A stretch of DNA of 64,000 nt from Flavobacteriaceae bacterium (lineage in GTDB: Bacteria; Bacteroidota; Bacteroidia; Flavobacteriales; Flavobacteriaceae), in contig JAESRX010000007.1 of NCBI GenBank assembly GCA_016764435.1, positions 179,545 to 243,544 of the forward strand, given 5' to 3'. A program made the translations under genes and the position numbers. The notes beneath the pieces are model-generated. The model worked only from the letters and a program-made list of their open reading frames with translations. It had not been told where the DNA came from and did no database searches. This document shows positions 59,638-64,000 of the stretch, piece by piece (position 1 is the first letter of the stretch; every line of letters begins with the position of its first letter).

Positions 59638-60103
59638 ATTTATACAAGGTGTCAATTTTCTTATTACTCAAAGTTAAGTTGTGATAGTTTTATATTAGAA
59701 ACTAAATGACCGGATAAACTGTACTTATAGATGAATATATTGGAGGATTTCCTTTTTTAATGCTTACTGAATGTATTTAGGAGGCTTAGTTAACAGGTGA
59801 AAATGCCAAAATGTAGAAGATAATTGGTTGTTTTTTTGAAAATGATATAGGGTTTCTAGTCATCACGATAATTGTATTGATATGTCCTTCGTTGCCAAAA
59901 AACTGTTGGTATTTGAAGGTATGCATCTTTTAGTATTGGCATTGCTAAAATTGATCGTTTTGAAGCGACGTGAAATGTATTTTTGATAGAGATATTTTTG
60001 GATGAGTTTAGAATTTGAAAACTAGTTTAGTTCCTGTATGGGTAACATCTCTGAAATAATAAAATAAAGAATAATATAATTTAGTAAAAATAATAACCAA
60101 TTG

Positions 60104-60130
60104 GCATCTACAATCCCTCTTGTAGTATGC
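60104..60130 (+). promoter_or_regulatory. Bulged hairpin just before the giant gene
   Basis: GCATCTACAA-TCCCTC-TTGTAG(T)ATGC: a ten-base stem with a single bulged T on the 3' arm, ending 26 bases before the ATG at 60157. It shares the CATC arm, ATG arm and bulge position with the hairpin at 59609. Confidence 0.55.
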
Positions 60131-60156
60131 TACCTATAAATATAAAAAATTAGGGT

Positions 60157-63100
60157 ATGAAGCATAATTACTTTTCAAGTTCATTTTTATCAATAATGAA
60201 CAGCAATTTTTCAAGAAGCGTATGTGTCTGGCTATTTTTCAGCTTGATGGTATCGGGTGTACAGGCGCAATGTCTCAATGGGTTTTATGATGATGTTCAG
60301 TATGTCACCGGGGGTGGTGCGGCTGGAAGTTTGTATGGCCCACCGGATGGTGAAGGTGTAATAAACTGGGCACGTTTGGTAACAGTACCTGCGGTATCTT
60401 TTAATGAAACCTTTACTACTGGAGCCACTATTATTATTACTGCAAGGGCTTATGGAGCTACGGCCTACGGGATGTCTTTTTTAGTGTCATTTAGTACGGA
60501 TGGCATCGTTTTTACGACGCCATCCTTAGTAGAACACACATTTGTAGTTGGTGATGTTGTTAATTTTCAGCAATTTACATATACCTTGACTTCCGCTGAA
60601 AATGCTGCGTATTCTCATTTGAAAATAATAGGTGCTTCTAGTAGTGGAGTGGAGTCTTATGTTTATACAGAAGTTGATGCAGTCAGAGTGAGTACCTCTG
60701 TTTGTTATACGTGTTCTGCTGGAGCAGCAGCCCCCGTTTTATCATTCAATTCTGGTCCGTCGGGTGAATCATTTACATTTGATCTAACCACCGTAACTTC
60801 TAATATGGGACCTAATGGAGCCGTTCTTTCTTGGCATACAGATACTCCCGTATCTAGTTCTAATGCTGTGGTAAATTGGAGTGAAGCACCCATAGGGGTT
60901 TATTACGCAGCGTTTTATCATGCAGCTACAGGTTGTTATAGTTATTATACCTCCATTTTTAATGTGGTAGCAGATTTTGATGAAGATGGGATTCCTGATA
61001 TTGTTGATTTAGATGATGATAACGATGGGATTCTAGACATTATTGAATGTCCAGCACCTGATTTATTAATAAATGGTAATTTTGATTATTCAGACATAGA
61101 ACTTCCTGGAAAGTTACCTTCACATGATGGACTTTCTGAGTTTCAATCACATTTGAATGGTGTTTATTTTAATGGAGGTTCCACTCCTGGTGAGTATCAA
61201 AATTGGGATTTTACTATAGGGACACCCGATTGGTCTGAAGCCCAGTACCTAGCAGGGTCCAGTAATGCTGATCCTAGAACTGGTGAAGATTATAAGATTA
61301 ATATAAAAGAATCTGACAATGGAGGAGGATTTTTAATTTTTTCACTAGCGAATGAATCTGTAAAAAATAATATTACAGGGTTGACCGTTGGAAAACAATA
61401 TATCCTTGAATTTGAAATGGGAACCTTGCCTAATTATGGCTATTCTGGTACGGTTGGATATGACTATGACATCCATTATGTTCGCTTTGGCTTTCTGAAT
61501 AGTCCTAGTGGAACAGGGGTGAACTTATTGTTTCAAACACCACTGGACGCAACTGCGTATACTGAGTTTTATACCGATCCTACGCCAATACATGATTTTT
61601 CTGAAAGTCCGGATCAGACCATGGTATACAATCCTCACTGGAAAAAATATAGAATTGTTTTTGAAGCAACAGCCACGGCTGCTACTTATGAGTTTTACCT
61701 TGAAAACGCTACCGTGGTGGTTGTAGATGGGTTTAGTTTGATAGAGGTGCCTGATGCTTGTATTAGACATCAGGATACAGACTCGGATGGTGATGGTTGC
61801 CCTGACGCCGAAGAAGCAGGGAGTGTAGGCACTGGGTCGGTTGGTGAAAATGGATTATATGACATGTTAGAAACTTTCGTGGATTCAGGAATTCTTGCGA
61901 TAGACATAGATCTTATAAAGCCTTATGACAGTACCGATACTTCTGAGTGTGCTGACCCCTGTACGTATAATGCAGTTTTAGGGACTCCGACTATTAATGA
62001 TCCCGATGGTGATGGAATTAATAATGTATGTGACTTAGATGATGATAATGACGGGATAGTCGATAGTGAAGAAAATATATTGAATACAAATCCTGATATT
62101 GATGCTGATGGAGATGGTGTTCCTCTATATTTAGATGATGATGACAATGATGCGTCTGTTGGAGATGTTAATATGCTTATAGAAAATGGATTTGATACCG
62201 ATAATGATGGCCTTGCAAATCACTTGGACCTAGATGCTGATAATGATGGAATTTATGATGTTATTGAAGCGGGAGGAATAGACCTGAATTCAGACGGGAA
62301 AGCAGATGATCTCGATGGTGTTTATTCCGATACGGGGGGGATTCCTGATACTGCTAATTTTGGTCTAGACCCTATTAATACCGTAGATGAAACTGCTTCG
62401 AATTTTTTAAATATAGATAGCGATGGTGATTCCTGTTTTGATACAAATGAAGCCTATAATAATGCTTCGACTGATACAAATTCTGACGGTACTTTTGCGG
62501 GACTCATAACCAATACAGAGATTGATGTATACGGCTTGGTCGTAGGTGCATCTTATGTGACTCCGTCAAATAGTTATACTACGGTAGATTATAAAAATTC
62601 AGTGTGTTATGTGGAGTATTGTACTGAAGATGCTGGAATAGATACTGATAATGATGGGGTCAACGATATTTGTGATCTGGACATTGATAATGATGGAATT
62701 TTAAATTCGGAAGAAGCTTGTCATAGTTTACACTGGGGAACAGCTCCTTTAACATGGGTGGCAGGAGAAGATGTAGGGAGCATTACTATTCCCGGAACTA
62801 TAGAAATGTCCATTGAAATAACAACGACAGCCTTAGGGAATTTAGATATTTATGGAGGGACTAATGTGGATCTTGCTGGTACGGGAATACTCGGAGGTAT
62901 CGATGATTTAGCCGTGTATTTTGATCCAGATGACAATCAAGGAAGTTCTCCTGTTCAAATTAAAATAGATTTTTCTGAAAAAATGTATAATTTGAATTTT
63001 AAAATCTCAGATATTGATGGGGGACACCTAGGGAAAAGAAGAGATAAAATTACAATTACATCTGATATTGGAAATCCCGTATTGAAAAAAGTTAGTGACA

Positions 63101-64000
63101 GCTATTCTTCTTTTACAATAACTAATAATACAGCAACAGGGATTCCTTTTATTAGTTCTGACAATGATGATGTGGGAACGGTATTAGTGATTGTACCAAA
63201 TGGAGCTAAAACAATTACGATTCTGTATGAAGAAGAAGGAGAGATTAGTGACCCTAATGGTAGAGGGATAGGGATATTGGGTGATTTAAATTATTGTTTA
63301 GATACCGATAATGATGGAGTTCCTGATGCAAATGACCTTGACTCCGATGGGGATTCTTGTAACGATGTTATTGAGTCTGGTGGAATTGACGCTAATAATG
63401 ACGGTATTTTAGATGGAACTGGTTTTGATACCGATGGTTTGATTATTGAAGGTATTGGTGGTTATGTTACTACAGAAGGAAATGAAAGGATGGCAACTCG
63501 TATTACGATGGGTGTGGTTCCTTCTAATCAAGTGGGGTCTCCCGGAGATGCAACTATTTTTGTGGTAAACCTTACTTCCGAAACAGCCACTAGTTATACT
63601 TCTGGGACGCCAAGTTTTGATATGCTTGGGAATGCAAATTCAGGGATTAAATACCAATGGTATATTGGTGATCCAGATGCAGGAGGGATAATTTTAACAA
63701 ACGGAGGTGTGTATACGACTGTAGAGACCGCAACGTTAAATATTAGTGATGTTGCAACTTTAGGAGGGACAGAATATTGTGTCTTAATTACGCATGATTC
63801 AAATGTGTGTATTCGTGAAATAAGATGTGCTACCTTGTCGGTATTAGATGCTGTTGAAGATGATTTCACCACAACACCACTTACAGGAGGAGATAGCACG
63901 ACAGACATTACGGACAATGACACCTTGGACGGAACAGCTGTTGTTATTGGCACAGAACCAGGAGAAATAACACTGTCAGGAGTTACAGTTCCGAGTGAAT
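60157..64000 (+). CDS. Giant secreted protein with thrombospondin-type-3 calcium-binding repeats (N-terminal part)
   Basis: This frame is open for 1281 codons to the window end and is absent from the ORF track because it has no stop here. A signal peptide ends near GVQAQC; the ATG at 60196 (residue 14) would give a more usual signal and may be the true start. Clusters of DxDxDG-type calcium-binding repeats (TSP3-like) occur around residues 273-295, 540-556, 614-710, near 830-850 and 1045-1090, for example DEDGIPDIVDLDDDNDG. Between them are beta-sandwich-like domains (one at about 300-530, with WKKYRIVFEATATAATYEFY). Near residue 1230 a DDFTTTPLTGG module begins that usually repeats in tandem in flavobacterial adhesins. 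It is probably exported by the type IX system and surface-bound; the sorting signal is beyond the window. Confidence 0.9.
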   Translation, partial: MKHNYFSSSFLSIMNSNFSRSVCVWLFFSLMVSGVQAQCLNGFYDDVQYVTGGGAAGSLYGPPDGEGVINWARLVTVPAVSFNETFTTGATIIITARAYGATAYGMSFLVSFSTDGIVFTTPSLVEHTFVVGDVVNFQQFTYTLTSAENAAYSHLKIIGASSSGVESYVYTEVDAVRVSTSVCYTCSAGAAAPVLSFNSGPSGESFTFDLTTVTSNMGPNGAVLSWHTDTPVSSSNAVVNWSEAPIGVYYAAFYHAATGCYSYYTSIFNVVADFDEDGIPDIVDLDDDNDGILDIIECPAPDLLINGNFDYSDIELPGKLPSHDGLSEFQSHLNGVYFNGGSTPGEYQNWDFTIGTPDWSEAQYLAGSSNADPRTGEDYKINIKESDNGGGFLIFSLANESVKNNITGLTVGKQYILEFEMGTLPNYGYSGTVGYDYDIHYVRFGFLNSPSGTGVNLLFQTPLDATAYTEFYTDPTPIHDFSESPDQTMVYNPHWKKYRIVFEATATAATYEFYLENATVVVVDGFSLIEVPDACIRHQDTDSDGDGCPDAEEAGSVGTGSVGENGLYDMLETFVDSGILAIDIDLIKPYDSTDTSECADPCTYNAVLGTPTINDPDGDGINNVCDLDDDNDGIVDSEENILNTNPDIDADGDGVPLYLDDDDNDASVGDVNMLIENGFDTDNDGLANHLDLDADNDGIYDVIEAGGIDLNSDGKADDLDGVYSDTGGIPDTANFGLDPINTVDETASNFLNIDSDGDSCFDTNEAYNNASTDTNSDGTFAGLITNTEIDVYGLVVGASYVTPSNSYTTVDYKNSVCYVEYCTEDAGIDTDNDGVNDICDLDIDNDGILNSEEACHSLHWGTAPLTWVAGEDVGSITIPGTIEMSIEITTTALGNLDIYGGTNVDLAGTGILGGIDDLAVYFDPDDNQGSSPVQIKIDFSEKMYNLNFKISDIDGGHLGKRRDKITITSDIGNPVLKKVSDSYSSFTITNNTATGIPFISSDNDDVGTVLVIVPNGAKTITILYEEEGEISDPNGRGIGILGDLNYCLDTDNDGVPDANDLDSDGDSCNDVIESGGIDANNDGILDGTGFDTDGLIIEGIGGYVTTEGNERMATRITMGVVPSNQVGSPGDATIFVVNLTSETATSYTSGTPSFDMLGNANSGIKYQWYIGDPDAGGIILTNGGVYTTVETATLNISDVATLGGTEYCVLITHDSNVCIREIRCATLSVLDAVEDDFTTTPLTGGDSTTDITDNDTLDGTAVVIGTEPGEITLSGVTVPSE

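Larger units (their letters stand above)
59403..60156 (+). other. Long gene-free leader of the giant gene
   Basis: There is no open frame longer than about a dozen codons; short ones such as MKSLLPQILLF (59515) have no clear support. No tRNA is present. Two hairpins of similar build lie within it (see separate entries). The length and the promoter at its head suggest a long regulatory leader or an unknown small RNA. Confidence 0.45.

Noticed and set aside
1-64000. tRNA, rRNA, CRISPR, insertion sequences, prophage, integrons
   Set aside because: I looked through all intergenic stretches for T-loop consensus, regular spaced repeats, transposase-like ORFs and terminal inverted repeats and found none.

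Overview
The window looks like chromosomal DNA of a marine-type member of the Flavobacteriaceae (Bacteroidota). It is AT-rich. Many start codons have a Bacteroidota -7 box (TAnnTTTG) 12-30 bases upstream and no Shine-Dalgarno sequence. It carries families typical of this group: DUF1573, DUF5606, DUF4199, a PUR-domain protein, a long NusB, a cyclophilin-FKBP fusion, a BatA-type protein and a giant thrombospondin-type-3 surface protein. About 58 protein genes are supported, plus one certain RNA gene (the small SRP RNA) and one probable structured RNA. There is no tRNA, rRNA, insertion sequence, prophage or CRISPR array.

Layout. 1-9.6 kb: the edge of a conserved Bacteroidota gene, a three-gene proton-translocating transhydrogenase operon (pntAA-pntAB-pntB), a metallo-beta-lactamase-fold hydrolase, an aminotransferase-murB pair, a retropepsin-PDZ protein and a periplasmic DUF1573 protein. 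9.7-17 kb: valS, a short-chain dehydrogenase, the def-DUF5606-mazG operon, ruvX with a DUF1919 sugar-related gene beside it, and dapD. 17-27 kb: envelope sugar genes (two GT2 enzymes, a GT32-like enzyme, a pyruvyltransferase-like protein), a TsaC-like protein with the CCA-adding enzyme, and an MsbA-like exporter with a phosphosugar mutase. 27-38.5 kb: SRP RNA, a second SDR, a transaldolase-family aldolase, a Flavo-1-like RNA candidate, PrcB-like and OmpA-like envelope proteins, a GMC oxidoreductase, the dual-family immunophilin, and a dihydroorotase-like protein that lacks its metal-binding histidines. 38.5-58 kb: a BatA/VWA membrane protein, mtnN-lolD, a DUF5916 outer membrane protein, sucC, a PUR-domain protein, a second ABC exporter, nusB-DUF1573-yajC, YbbR-coaE, a two-component system, a YciO-like protein, a GT2 enzyme, an orphan HsdR-N nuclease-like protein and holA. 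58-64 kb: an M28 peptidase, a 1-kb gene-free leader with paired hairpins, and the first 1281 codons of a giant secreted calcium-binding-repeat protein that runs off the window.

Together this is mostly core metabolism, translation and envelope biogenesis in short operons, with an accessory surface-sugar patch near 15-20 kb and a large surface protein at the right edge. I found no convincing new multi-gene system. The best leads are small: the degenerate dihydroorotase, the [4Fe-4S]-like cysteine motif in the GMC oxidoreductase, the -7 boxes that imply leaderless mRNAs, the Flavo-1-like RNA, and the two similarly built hairpins ahead of the giant gene. Promoter calls rest on pattern only; in DNA of this composition I expect roughly one chance TAnnTTTG per 1-2 kb per strand, so position next to a start codon carries most of the weight.
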